Notes: generated by a model from the sequence alone, not told the origin. DNA of 29,017 nucleotides from HGM11788 sp964654945 (GCA_964654945.1 CAZZLN010000018.1:1-29017), one strand, 5' to 3'; positions 8,288-15,659 are shown, numbered from the stretch's first letter. A program made the numbers and translations.

Positions 8288-9142
8288 ATGAAAGTACTTG
8301 TAACAGGAGTTAAAGGACAGCTTGGCTATGATGTAGTAAATGAGCTTGAAAAAAGAAATTATGAAGCGGTTGGTGTAGACATTGAGGAAATGGATATTAC
8401 TGATTCAATTGCAGTTGAAAATATTATAAAAAAGCATAAACCTGATGTTGTCATTCATTGTGCCGCATATACTGCTGTTGATGCTGCTGAGGATAATGAG
8501 GCTATATGCAGAAAAATAAATGCAAAGGGTACAGAAAATATTGCTCTTGTCTGCAAAGAAATAGATGCAAAAATGATATATATTTCTACTGACTATGTTT
8601 TTGACGGACAGGGTATAGAGCCTTGGGAGCCTGACTGCAATACTTATAAGCCTCTTAATGTTTATGGACAGACAAAGCTTGAGGGTGAGCTTGCAGTAAG
8701 CAAAGCTCTTGAAAAATTCTATATTGTAAGAATTGCGTGGGTGTTTGGAGTGAACGGCAAAAATTTTATAAAAACTATGCTTAATGCAGGTAAAAATCAC
8801 GATACCGTAAGAGTTGTAAATGACCAGATAGGTACGCCGACATACACTTATGACCTTGCAAGACTTCTTGTGGATATGGCTGAAAAAGAAAAATACGGTT
8901 ACTATCATGTAACTAATGAGGGCGGATATATAAGCTGGTATGATTTTACCTGTGAAATTTACAGACAGGCAGGCTATTCAACAAATATTGTGCCTGTTAC
9001 AACAGAGGAATATGGACTTTCAAAGGCTGCAAGACCTTTTAACAGCCGCCTTGATAAGAGCAAGCTTATAAAAAACGGCTTTAAGCCTTTGCCAACTTGG
9101 CAGGATGCACTTTCCAGATATTTAAAGGAGATTGAATATTAA
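8288..9142 (+). CDS. rmlD: dTDP-4-dehydrorhamnose reductase
   Basis: A 284-residue SDR-family enzyme catalysing the last step, reduction of dTDP-4-keto-L-rhamnose to dTDP-L-rhamnose with NAD(P)H. The N-terminus shows the modified nucleotide motif VTGVKGQLG. ISTDYVFDG and NVYGQTKLEGE carry the catalytic Thr/Tyr/Lys, and RIAWVFG with VVNDQIGTPT is typical of RmlD. It begins immediately after the rmlB stop, with its ribosome binding site (GAGGGA) inside the rmlB coding end, and overlaps rmlC by one base. It is therefore translationally coupled on both sides. Confidence 0.96.
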   Translation: MKVLVTGVKGQLGYDVVNELEKRNYEAVGVDIEEMDITDSIAVENIIKKHKPDVVIHCAAYTAVDAAEDNEAICRKINAKGTENIALVCKEIDAKMIYISTDYVFDGQGIEPWEPDCNTYKPLNVYGQTKLEGELAVSKALEKFYIVRIAWVFGVNGKNFIKTMLNAGKNHDTVRVVNDQIGTPTYTYDLARLLVDMAEKEKYGYYHVTNEGGYISWYDFTCEIYRQAGYSTNIVPVTTEEYGLSKAARPFNSRLDKSKLIKNGFKPLPTWQDALSRYLKEIEY

Positions 9143-9747
9143 TGAGTAAAATTAAGGTTACAAGATGTGAAATAGAGGGCTTATGTGTTATAGAACCTAA
9201 AGTTTTTGGCGATGAAAGAGGTTATTTTATGGAAACCTATAATCAAAATGACTTTAAGGAAGAAGGTCTTGATATGGTTTTCGTACAGGATAATCAGTCT
9301 ATGAGCACAAAGGGAGTTTTAAGAGGACTTCATTTTCAGAAGCAGTATCCCCAGGGAAAGCTTGTAAGAGCTGTTAGAGGCAGAGTTTTTGATGTTGCGG
9401 TTGATTTAAGAGGCGAGTCAAAAACCTATGGAAAGTGGTTTGGTGTGGAATTATCTGCTGAAAATAAAAAGCAGTTTTATATTCCTGAGGGTTTTGCTCA
9501 TGGATTTATTGTGCTTAGTGATGAGGCTGAATTTGCCTATAAGTGTACAGATTTTTATCATCCCGGTGATGAGGGTGGTCTTGCGTGGAATGACCCTGAA
9601 ATAGGCATAGACTGGGAAAGATATGGAGTAAAGGGAAAATACAGAGGTATAGCCGGTGCTGATGGCTATACTCTTGACGGCACACCTCTTAATTTAAGTG
9701 AAAAAGACCAAAAATGGTTATGTTTAAAGGATACATTTAAGTTTTAA
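9142..9747 (+). CDS. rmlC: dTDP-4-dehydrorhamnose 3,5-epimerase
   Basis: A 201-residue cupin enzyme that epimerises C3 and C5 of dTDP-4-keto-6-deoxyglucose. Diagnostic segments are FGDERGYFMETYN near the N-terminus, QDNQSMSTKGVLRGLHFQ with the catalytic His, VRGRVFDVAVDLR, and FYIPEGFAHGF. The length is slightly above the usual 180-185 because of an extended C-terminus. The order A-B-D-C puts this third-step... (epimerase) gene last. The ATG overlaps the rmlD stop by one base and has AAGGAG at 9125-9130. No independent rho-type terminator is seen before sigK, so some read-through into sigK is possible. Confidence 0.96.
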   Translation: MSKIKVTRCEIEGLCVIEPKVFGDERGYFMETYNQNDFKEEGLDMVFVQDNQSMSTKGVLRGLHFQKQYPQGKLVRAVRGRVFDVAVDLRGESKTYGKWFGVELSAENKKQFYIPEGFAHGFIVLSDEAEFAYKCTDFYHPGDEGGLAWNDPEIGIDWERYGVKGKYRGIAGADGYTLDGTPLNLSEKDQKWLCLKDTFKF

Positions 9748-9780
9748 TAATGTGAAAAATTTTATTGAATATTTTTTGAC

Positions 9781-9818
9781 ACAGTGACAGCCCCTTATTC
9801 ATACATTGAATAGGGGGG
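9781..9818 (+). promoter_or_regulatory. Candidate sporulation promoter and RBS-sequestering hairpin of sigK
   Basis: CATACATT (9800-9807) resembles a sigma-E -10 (CATACAnT) and is one base off a sigma-K -10. An AC at 9781-9782 is 17 nt upstream, as in sigma-K -35 elements. In the same place CCCC (9791-9794) and TATTCA (9796-9801) pair with TGAATA (9807-9812) and GGGG (9813-9816), so the sigK Shine-Dalgarno (GGGGGG, 9813-9818) lies in the 3' arm. A transcript starting near 9814 would lack the 5' arm. A sigma-A-like TTGACA at 9776-9781 has no good -10 partner. Confidence 0.45.
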
Positions 9819-9824
9819 ATATTT

Positions 9825-10475
9825 ATGTTTTTGTATCTTCTTAACTATGTATATATGCTATCTTATGTTGGCAATGCCTTTCCCAGAGCACTGACAGCAG
9901 AGGAGGAAAGGCTGTTTATTGAAAAAATGGCATATGGAGATAATGAAGCTAAAAATACACTTATAGAGCATAATTTAAGGCTTGTGGCACATATTGTTAA
10001 AAAATATGAAAATGTTGAGGATAACGAAGAACTTATTTCAATAGGGACTATAGGACTTATAAAGGCTGTGTCAACTTATAAGGGAGATAAGGGATATAAG
10101 CTTGGAACTTATGCGGCAAGATGTATTGAAAATGAAATACTTATGTATATGAGAAAGCTTAAAAAATATAAAAATGATGTGAGCCTGCAGGATTATATGG
10201 CAACTGACAAAGACGGAAACAGTGTAAGCCTTGAGGAAAAAATACCTGATGACAGTATATCAGTAGAAGATAGTGTCACATTAAAAAGTGATGTTTCAGA
10301 ACTGATTGAAAAAATTAAAAATGTTCTTACAAAAAGGGAAAAGGAAATTATAAAATTAAGATATGGTCTTGGCTGTAAAGTAAAAACTCAACAGGAGATT
10401 GCAGATATTATGGGGATAAGCAGAAGCTATGTATCACGAATTGAAAAGGCTGCTATTGAAAAGCTTAGAAAATAA
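9825..10475 (+). CDS. sigK: RNA polymerase sporulation sigma factor sigma-K
   Basis: A 216-residue sigma-70 family factor that directs late mother-cell transcription during sporulation. Region 2 is clear (NTLIEHNLRLVAHIVKKYEN, then ELISIGTIGLIKAV and YAARCIENEILMYMR), and region 4 carries the helix-turn-helix TQQEIADIMGISRSYVSRIEK. The match to Bacillus sigma-K, as I remember it, is very close, including AFPxxLTxEEE. The 13 residues before YVGNAFP are hydrophobic (MFLYLLNYVYMLS) and look like a short pro-sequence; the Bacillus one is about 20 residues. The gene is continuous, with no skin-type interruption. It stands alone between rmlC and a bidirectional terminator. ATG 9825 has GGGGGG 6 nt upstream. 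Confidence 0.9.
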   Translation: MFLYLLNYVYMLSYVGNAFPRALTAEEERLFIEKMAYGDNEAKNTLIEHNLRLVAHIVKKYENVEDNEELISIGTIGLIKAVSTYKGDKGYKLGTYAARCIENEILMYMRKLKKYKNDVSLQDYMATDKDGNSVSLEEKIPDDSISVEDSVTLKSDVSELIEKIKNVLTKREKEIIKLRYGLGCKVKTQQEIADIMGISRSYVSRIEKAAIEKLRK

Positions 10476-10500
10476 AAAGGGGCTTAATGCAATGCCCCTT
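10474..10500. terminator. Bidirectional terminator between sigK and the nitroreductase gene
   Basis: AAGGGGC (10477-10483) pairs with GCCCCTT (10494-10500). Read on the minus strand the stem is followed by TTTTTATTTT, a good terminator for the nitroreductase-like gene. On the plus strand it follows the sigK stop and is followed by AT-rich sequence without a long T run. Confidence 0.8.
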
Positions 10501-10521
10501 AAATTAATTATATAATAAATA

Positions 10522-11385
10522 TCAGATTTTTATACTTGCTGTTATTTTACTATCCGCAGGAATTTCAGCATCAGGAATATCCTCTGCTCCAAGCTTCCAG
10601 TTACCATAAACTCCGCTTCTTTCAGAAAGAACACCATAAAAGTTAAGCATAACAATGCCTAAGTTTAAGCGTGAATCATATTCGTTGCTCATATCATCCT
10701 GTAAAGCAGCAAGCATTAATGTGCCGTTTTTAATAGCAAAACGATAAGGTTGTCTGTTGAGAAAAGACGGTGCACAGCAGGCAGATACAAGTGCCTGATA
10801 AAGGTCTGTATAATGGTCTAAAACAGAATGGTCTGCCTTGATACCCATATCTTCAGAATATAGAGCATCATCAATATAAAGCTTTGGAGCCACGTAGTTT
10901 GAACGTTTTTTCAAAGTGACATTTGATTGATTTAAAATATCAAGACGTTTAACACTTGAAGATTGATTTTCATAACCGAAAGCAATAAGAGCAGCAGGAA
11001 CCTTATCTCCTGAAATTCTAAGTCTTTCTTTAAGCTTCTGACTGTCGTTAATAGTAATCCAACAGCTTGCAACACCAAGGTCAGTAAGCTTTAAAACTAA
11101 ATCTTCACCAATGAAACCTGCGTTTTCAAGATAATAATCAGCTTTATCAGAAGTAAGCAATATATAATGAGGAGCTTCTATTAAAAAATCCTGATAACCT
11201 GCACAGCCGTTCATTTGTGGAGAGGTTTTGGAATCTATAACAGTCAACTCAACATCAATTTCGGGTACAAGCTTTTTACAGACATTAAAATATTCTGTAA
11301 TTTCTTTTATAATGCTTGCAGAAACTGCCTTGTCTTTAAAATCTCTTGTAGATTTTCTTGTTATTGCGGATTTGTAATAATTCAT
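10522..11385 (-). CDS. Nitroreductase-fold flavoprotein ('TM nitroreductase' family)
   Basis: A 287-residue protein. The N-terminus (YKSAITRKSTRDFKDKAVS) is the FMN-binding opening of nitroreductases, where the RxSxR/DF motif holds the flavin phosphate. AGFIGEDLVLKLTDLGVASCWI (around 90-110) is the conserved helix at the dimer interface. A second, weaker half (YTDLYQALVSACCAPSFLNRQPYRFAIKNG) repeats the theme, as in the 'putative TM nitroreductase' family (recalled as PF14512), so two fold copies sit in one chain. A soluble FMN oxidoreductase is expected; despite the family name I see no membrane helices. The substrate is unknown. It is monocistronic, with its own promoter (11428-11456) and a GGGG ribosome binding site. 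Confidence 0.8.
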   Translation of the reverse strand: MNYYKSAITRKSTRDFKDKAVSASIIKEITEYFNVCKKLVPEIDVELTVIDSKTSPQMNGCAGYQDFLIEAPHYILLTSDKADYYLENAGFIGEDLVLKLTDLGVASCWITINDSQKLKERLRISGDKVPAALIAFGYENQSSSVKRLDILNQSNVTLKKRSNYVAPKLYIDDALYSEDMGIKADHSVLDHYTDLYQALVSACCAPSFLNRQPYRFAIKNGTLMLAALQDDMSNEYDSRLNLGIVMLNFYGVLSERSGVYGNWKLGAEDIPDAEIPADSKITASIKI

Positions 11386-11427
11386 ATTCAGACCCCTTTC
11401 TTCAATATTTTTAATTTATTTAATTTA

Positions 11428-11456
11428 ATTTTAGTATATATTTCCTAAAAAGTCAA
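11428..11456 (-). promoter_or_regulatory. Sigma-A promoter of the nitroreductase-like gene
   Basis: On the minus strand TTGACT (11456-11451), a 17-bp spacer and TAAAAT (11433-11428), about 43 bp upstream of the start codon. Confidence 0.7.
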
Positions 11457-11504
11457 TCAGATTAGCATAGGTTTTTGTAAAAATATTGAAATTTAAAGTC
11501 TTGT

Positions 11505-11909
11505 TTATAAATTTTCAATTATTTTATCCTTAACAGCACTAACATCATCAGTCTTAAAGCTGCCAAAACCAATCTTAACATCATCATTTTTCAGTCTTGG
11601 AATAATGTGTATATGAAAATGGAAAACAGTCTGACCTGCAGCTTCGCCATTGTTTTGCAGAATATTCACTCCGTCACAGTTTGTAGCTTTTTTAACTGCC
11701 TTTGCAACTTTTTGCGCAACCATATAGCCTTTGCCTAAAAGCTCACTGTCCATTTCAAAAACATTAGCAACATGGCTTTTTGGAAGTACAAGACAATGAC
11801 CTAAATTTGCCGGTGCAGCGTCTAATATAACTCTGAAATCATTATCCTCATAAATTGTGTTTGTCGGTATTTCGCCATTTGCTATTTTGCAAAAAATACA
11901 ATCACTCAT
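11505..11909 (-). CDS. hinT: HIT-family nucleotide hydrolase (HinT-like)
   Basis: A 134-residue histidine triad protein. HinT-type enzymes hydrolyse purine nucleoside phosphoramidates and adenylates, which makes them cytoplasmic housekeeping hydrolases. The family is shown by CIFCKIANGEIP (4-15), VILDAAPANLGHCLVLPKSH (27-46) and the triad HFHIHIIPR with His at about 97, 99 and 101. The start is ATG 11909, not the in-frame ATG at 11927, because GAGGAGG lies between them, 9 nt before the chosen ATG. That Shine-Dalgarno is inside the last codons of asnB, and only one base separates the asnB stop from this start, so the two are translationally coupled. No clear terminator follows. Confidence 0.93.
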   Translation of the reverse strand: MSDCIFCKIANGEIPTNTIYEDNDFRVILDAAPANLGHCLVLPKSHVANVFEMDSELLGKGYMVAQKVAKAVKKATNCDGVNILQNNGEAAGQTVFHFHIHIIPRLKNDDVKIGFGSFKTDDVSAVKDKIIENL

Positions 11910-11910
11910 A

Positions 11911-13770
11911 TTAACAAGCCTCCTCAAAATATTGTTTGTGCCATACTAAGAACATATATATTGTCCATATCTTACGGCTGTTGTCAGCCTTTCCTGCTCT
12001 GTGTTCGTCAAGATAAGCAATTATCTTGTCGGTATTAAAATATTCCTGAGCAGCCTTTGATGAAAATGCTTCTTTTATAATGTTATAATACTTTTCTTCT
12101 TTAAGCCAAACTCTTGTTGGCACAGGAAAACCAAGCTTTTTCTTACTTGCAACTTCTTCAGGAAGATATTTTTTAGTAGCCATTCTGAAAGCATATTTCG
12201 TAGCACGTCTGTTTACCCTGTAATCAGTAGGAATTTTTCTTGCTGTTTCAAATACTTCTTTATCAAGAAAAGGAACTCTTACCTCAAGAGAATTAGCCAT
12301 ACTCATTTTATCCGCCTTTAAAAGAATATCTCCCACCATCCAAAGATTAAGGTCTATAAATTGCATTCTTGTAACATCATCAAGTCCTTTTGTAAAGTCA
12401 TAATAAGGCTTTGTAATTTCCTTGTGGTCATATTTTCCCGTAGGATTTTTGAGAATTAAAGCTCTTTCTTCTTCTGAAAACATTTTTGCATTGCCTATAA
12501 ATCTTTCTTCTAAATCCTGACTTGCTCTTATAAGGAAGCTTCTGCCTTTTAGTGATTTAGGAAGCTTTTTGGCAATTGCTGCTGCAATCTTTCTCAAAGG
12601 CTTAGGAATAATTTTTGTGATGGCAAGATCCATAGGCTCTTTGTAAATATTATATCCGCCAAAAAATTCGTCGGCACCCTCACCTGAAAGTGCAACCTTA
12701 ACATATTTTGAAGCAAGCTTGCTTACAAAAAACAGTGCAATTGCAGACGGGTCGGCTAAAGGCTCGTCCATATGATACTGAACTTTTCCTAAATTGTTCC
12801 AATATTCTTCAGTAGATATAATCTTTGAATAATTTTTAATTCCCACTTTTTCTGAAAGTGCCTGAGCATAGCCTATTTCATTATATTTTTCATAGTCAAA
12901 TCCAACTGTAAAAGTTTTGCCTGATTCAAGATCGGCATCTTTTCTGAAAGTTGCCGCAACAAAGCTTGAATCAACACCGCTTGAAAGAAACGAGCCAACC
13001 TCAACATCACTGACTACAGTGTGAATACCGACAGACTCCAACATAACATCTTCAACCTTTTGAATAGTATCCTGCAAACCTGTATCTTCTCTTGGAGCAG
13101 GTTCAAATTCAGGCTGAAAATATCTCTTTATTTCAATATTGCCGTCTTTAAATTTAAGATAATGCCCCGGCATAAGCTTGTATACACCTTTAAAAAATGT
13201 TTCTTCAAGCACAGAATACTGAAATGTAAGATAATTTTCAAGAGCAACAGTGTTGACTTCTTTTTTAAAATCAGGGTGAGGAAGAAAGCTCTTTATTTCT
13301 GAACCAAATATAAGATTTCCGTTAATTTGAGCATAGTAGTAAGGCTTAATGCCGAAAAAATCTCTTGCAGCAAAAATCTCATCTGTGTTGCTGTCATAAA
13401 TTGTGAAAGCAAACATACCTCTAAGGTCATTAAGCATTTCTTCTTTCTTTTCTTCATATAAATGAATAAGTACTTCAGTATCAGCATGAGTATAGAAGGT
13501 ATGTCCCTTTTTTAAAAGTTCTTCTTTTAAAGGCTGATAGTTGTAAATTTCACCGTTAAATACTATTACAATAGATTTATCTTCGTTATATATAGGCTGA
13601 GCACCATCATCAAGACCTATTATGCTAAGTCGTCTAAATCCAAGAGTAACCTTGTCAGATATATGAGTACCTGCACTGTCAGGGCCTCTGTGGATAATTT
13701 TATTCATCATATCTATAATTATATTTTCTTTATCAGGAATATTTCCGGTAAAGCCGCAAAAACCACACAT
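11911..13770 (-). CDS. asnB: Glutamine-hydrolysing asparagine synthetase
   Basis: A 619-residue class II amidotransferase. It makes asparagine (or amidates a related carboxylate) from aspartate, ATP and glutamine. The N-terminal nucleophile Cys2 (MCGFCGF) is present, followed by HRGPDSAG (27-34), RRLSIIGLDDGAQP and FNGEIYNY (71-78) of the glutaminase domain. The synthetase domain has the ATP pyrophosphatase loop SSGVDS (263-268), where many members have SGGxDS, then GEGADEFFGGY and RVPFLD. The length and RVPFLD-type core suit the AsnB/AsnO group. ATG 13770 has GGAGG (13782-13778). The leader is unusually long and repetitive (13771-14127). It is cotranscribed with hinT. Confidence 0.93.
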   Translation of the reverse strand: MCGFCGFTGNIPDKENIIIDMMNKIIHRGPDSAGTHISDKVTLGFRRLSIIGLDDGAQPIYNEDKSIVIVFNGEIYNYQPLKEELLKKGHTFYTHADTEVLIHLYEEKKEEMLNDLRGMFAFTIYDSNTDEIFAARDFFGIKPYYYAQINGNLIFGSEIKSFLPHPDFKKEVNTVALENYLTFQYSVLEETFFKGVYKLMPGHYLKFKDGNIEIKRYFQPEFEPAPREDTGLQDTIQKVEDVMLESVGIHTVVSDVEVGSFLSSGVDSSFVAATFRKDADLESGKTFTVGFDYEKYNEIGYAQALSEKVGIKNYSKIISTEEYWNNLGKVQYHMDEPLADPSAIALFFVSKLASKYVKVALSGEGADEFFGGYNIYKEPMDLAITKIIPKPLRKIAAAIAKKLPKSLKGRSFLIRASQDLEERFIGNAKMFSEEERALILKNPTGKYDHKEITKPYYDFTKGLDDVTRMQFIDLNLWMVGDILLKADKMSMANSLEVRVPFLDKEVFETARKIPTDYRVNRRATKYAFRMATKKYLPEEVASKKKLGFPVPTRVWLKEEKYYNIIKEAFSSKAAQEYFNTDKIIAYLDEHRAGKADNSRKIWTIYMFLVWHKQYFEEAC

Positions 13771-13833
13771 AATTTTTCCTCCAATTATCCTTGAAAATCA
13801 AAAGCAAGCTTTCATTTTCTTCGTATAAGTTAT
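13771..13833 (-). promoter_or_regulatory. RBS-proximal hairpin leader of asnB, shared with rmlA
   Basis: Read toward asnB, this 63-nt stretch runs from ATAACTTATACG through the AAAATGAAAGC / GCTTTTGATTTT hairpin to GGAGG and the start codon. It matches the rmlA leader nearly base for base. Relative to the upstream copies of the same hairpin in the tandem array, it carries A for C and A for G changes that weaken the lower stem next to the Shine-Dalgarno. That may keep the ribosome site partly open. Confidence 0.65.
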
Positions 13834-14137
13834 ATTACAAGAAGTTCGCACTTCTTGTTACTGTGCTCGCTTTGCTCACACAGTTACCCTGTTTTACAGG
13901 GTAATATAACTACCTCAGCTGACGCCTCGGTAACTTATCCTCGAAAATCAAAAGCAAGCTTTCATTTTCTTCGGATAAGTTATATTACAAGAAGTTTACA
14001 CTTCTTGTTACTGTGCTCGCTTTACTCACACAGTTACCCTGTTTTACAGGGTAATATAACTACCTCAGCTGACGCCTCGGTAACTTATCCTCGAAAATCA
14101 AAAGCAAGCTTTCATTTTCTTCGGATAAGTTATATTA
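13791..14137 (-). repeat. 150-bp tandem repeat array (2.3 copies) in the asnB leader
   Basis: Unit 1 is 13791-13940, unit 2 is 13941-14090, and a 47-bp partial unit 3 is 14091-14137. Units 1 and 2 differ at five positions (13792, 13824, 13847, 13848, 13874 against +150), so they are about 97% identical. Unit 3 is identical to unit 2 over its length. On the asnB sense strand each unit has a long hairpin (AACTTATCC / GGATAAGTT around the GAAAAT / ATTTTC core) and a four-way junction: P1 AGTTATA / TATAACT, P2 TTACCCTG / CAGGGTAA, P3 CTGTG / CACAG, and P4 ACAAGAAGT / ACTTCTTGT closed by GCGA or GTAA. No protein is encoded. Period, length and absence of spacers exclude CRISPR. Confidence 0.9.
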
Positions 14138-14162
14138 TACAACACAAAATCCATTAATTCAA
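14134..14162 (-). promoter_or_regulatory. Sigma-A promoter of asnB-hinT
   Basis: On the minus strand TTGAAT (14162-14157), a 17-bp spacer and a perfect TATAAT (14139-14134) lie directly upstream of the repeat array. The expected start near 14127 gives a leader of about 357 nt that consists almost entirely of the repeats. Confidence 0.75.
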
Positions 14163-14211
14163 GAAATTATTTATAAGTATATACTATAATTAAATATTGT
14201 AACAGCTCAAT

Positions 14212-14237
14212 AAAAAAGGACCTCATTTAAGAGGTCC
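14212..14237 (-). terminator. Rho-independent terminator of gdhA
   Basis: On the minus strand GGACCTC (14237-14231) pairs with GAGGTCC (14224-14218) and is followed by TTTTTT (14217-14212). It ends gdhA before the asnB promoter. Confidence 0.92.
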
Positions 14238-14250
14238 AAATTTACATATA

Positions 14251-15582
14251 TCAGCAGATGCCCTGAGCCATCATAGCTTCAGCAACTTTCTTGAAACCGG
14301 CAATATTAGCACCGGCTACGAAGTTATCCTTCATACCGTATATTTCAGCCTGTTCAGTCATATTTTTGCAGATATTAACCATAATGTTCTTTAATTTAGC
14401 ATCAACTTCTTCAAATGTCCAGCTTAATCTTTCACTGTTCTGGCTCATTTCAAGAGCAGAAGTAGCAACACCGCCGGCATTTGCAGCCTTAGCAGGAGCA
14501 AATAATACCTTAGCCTTTAAGAATGCGTCAATAGCCTCTAATGTTGAAGGCATATTAGCACCCTCACCAACAGCTATACAGCCATTGGCAATAAGAGCTT
14601 TTGCATCTTCTTCATTAAGCTCGTTTTGAGTAGCACATGGGAGAGCTATGTCACACTTAATATTCCATACGCCTTTGCCGTCATGGTATTCAGCGTCCTT
14701 ATGAGTTGCGCCATATTCAGAAAGTCTGCCTCTCTTAACAAACTTTAATTCCTTAACATATTCAATATCTACACCGTTCTTGTCATAGATATAGCCTGTT
14801 GAGTCAGAGAATGAAACAACCTTAGCACCAAGCTGAGTAGCCTTTTCAGCAGCATATACAGCAACATTACCTGCACCTGAGATAACAACTGTTTTGCCTT
14901 CAAAGCTGTTGTTATGGTCATTAAGCATCTGTTCAACAAGGTAAACAAGACCATAACCGGTAGCTTCTGTTCTTACTAAAGAACCGCCGAATGTAAGACC
15001 CTTACCTGTTAAAACGCCTTCGTAAAGACCGGTAATTCTCTTGTACTGACCATACATATATCCAACTTCTCTGCCGCCTACACCAATATCACCGGCAGGT
15101 ACGTCAACATCAGCACCAATATGTCTGTAAAGCTCTGTCATAAAGCTCTGGCAAAATCTCATAACCTCGTTGTCTGACTTACCCTTTGGGTCAAAGTCTG
15201 AACCGCCTTTACCGCCGCCGATAGGAAGCCCTGTAAGGGAATTTTTGAAAATCTGTTCAAAACCTAAGAACTTAATAATACCTAAGTTTACTGATGGGTG
15301 AAATCTTAAACCGCCCTTGTATGGTCCTATGGCAGAGTTAAACTGTACTCTGAAACCTCTGTTTACCTGAACATTACCCTTGTCATCAATCCAAGGAACT
15401 CTGAACATAATCTGTCTTTCAGGCTCAACTAATCTTTCAAGGAGAGCTGATTCCTCGTATCTTTTGTCTGCATCAATAACAGGTTTAATGGTGTTTAAAA
15501 CCTCTGTAGCTGCCTGGTGGAACTCAGGCTGAGCAGGATTTTTAGCGATGAGTTCGGCAAGAACTCTGTCAACATAACTCAT
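14251..15582 (-). CDS. gdhA: Glutamate dehydrogenase (hexameric, NADP-type)
   Basis: A 443-residue hexameric glutamate dehydrogenase interconverting 2-oxoglutarate plus ammonia and glutamate. Catalytic features are PIGGGKGGSDFDPKGKS with Lys at about 125 and VDVPAGDIGVGGREVGYMYGQYKR with Asp at about 165. YKGGLRFHPSVN (88-99) binds substrate, and the Rossmann segment VVISGAGNVAVYAAEKA holds the cofactor. The sequence is the NADP-linked, biosynthetic clade by overall resemblance to GdhA of gut clostridia and enterobacteria. Cofactor choice is not proved. It is monocistronic, with a consensus promoter overlapped by two dyads and its own terminator. The ATG has CGGAGG upstream. Confidence 0.95.
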   Translation of the reverse strand: MSYVDRVLAELIAKNPAQPEFHQAATEVLNTIKPVIDADKRYEESALLERLVEPERQIMFRVPWIDDKGNVQVNRGFRVQFNSAIGPYKGGLRFHPSVNLGIIKFLGFEQIFKNSLTGLPIGGGKGGSDFDPKGKSDNEVMRFCQSFMTELYRHIGADVDVPAGDIGVGGREVGYMYGQYKRITGLYEGVLTGKGLTFGGSLVRTEATGYGLVYLVEQMLNDHNNSFEGKTVVISGAGNVAVYAAEKATQLGAKVVSFSDSTGYIYDKNGVDIEYVKELKFVKRGRLSEYGATHKDAEYHDGKGVWNIKCDIALPCATQNELNEEDAKALIANGCIAVGEGANMPSTLEAIDAFLKAKVLFAPAKAANAGGVATSALEMSQNSERLSWTFEEVDAKLKNIMVNICKNMTEQAEIYGMKDNFVAGANIAGFKKVAEAMMAQGIC

Positions 15583-15659
15583 AATTTTTTCCTCCGTTCA
15601 TTTTTTTGTTTGTGCTTTTTAGGTAAATGTCATATATATAATCAATTTACTTATTTATA

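Noticed and set aside
8405..8908. A 167-codon open frame on the minus strand
   Set aside because: It is antisense to rmlD, with Ile/Tyr/Cys-rich low-quality composition and no ribosome binding site. It is a shadow of an AT-rich gene.
13803..13821. Five-codon leader peptide (MKACF, then stop) present in every copy of the hairpin, also before rmlA
   Set aside because: It lies inside the hairpin with no convincing ribosome binding site, and has no Asn codons that would suit attenuation of asnB. It is kept only as a curiosity.
13771..14127. Asparagine T-box riboswitch before asnB
   Set aside because: The conserved T-box sequence and a terminator/antiterminator pair are not present, although T-boxes do control asparagine genes in some Firmicutes.
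13791..14137. CRISPR array
   Set aside because: There are only 2.3 units of 150 bp, contiguous, with no unique spacers and no cas genes.
13855..14157. A 100-codon open frame across the tandem repeats
   Set aside because: It exists only because the period of 150 is a multiple of three. It is antisense to the asnB leader and has no ribosome binding site, and the encoded peptide is just the repeat translated twice.
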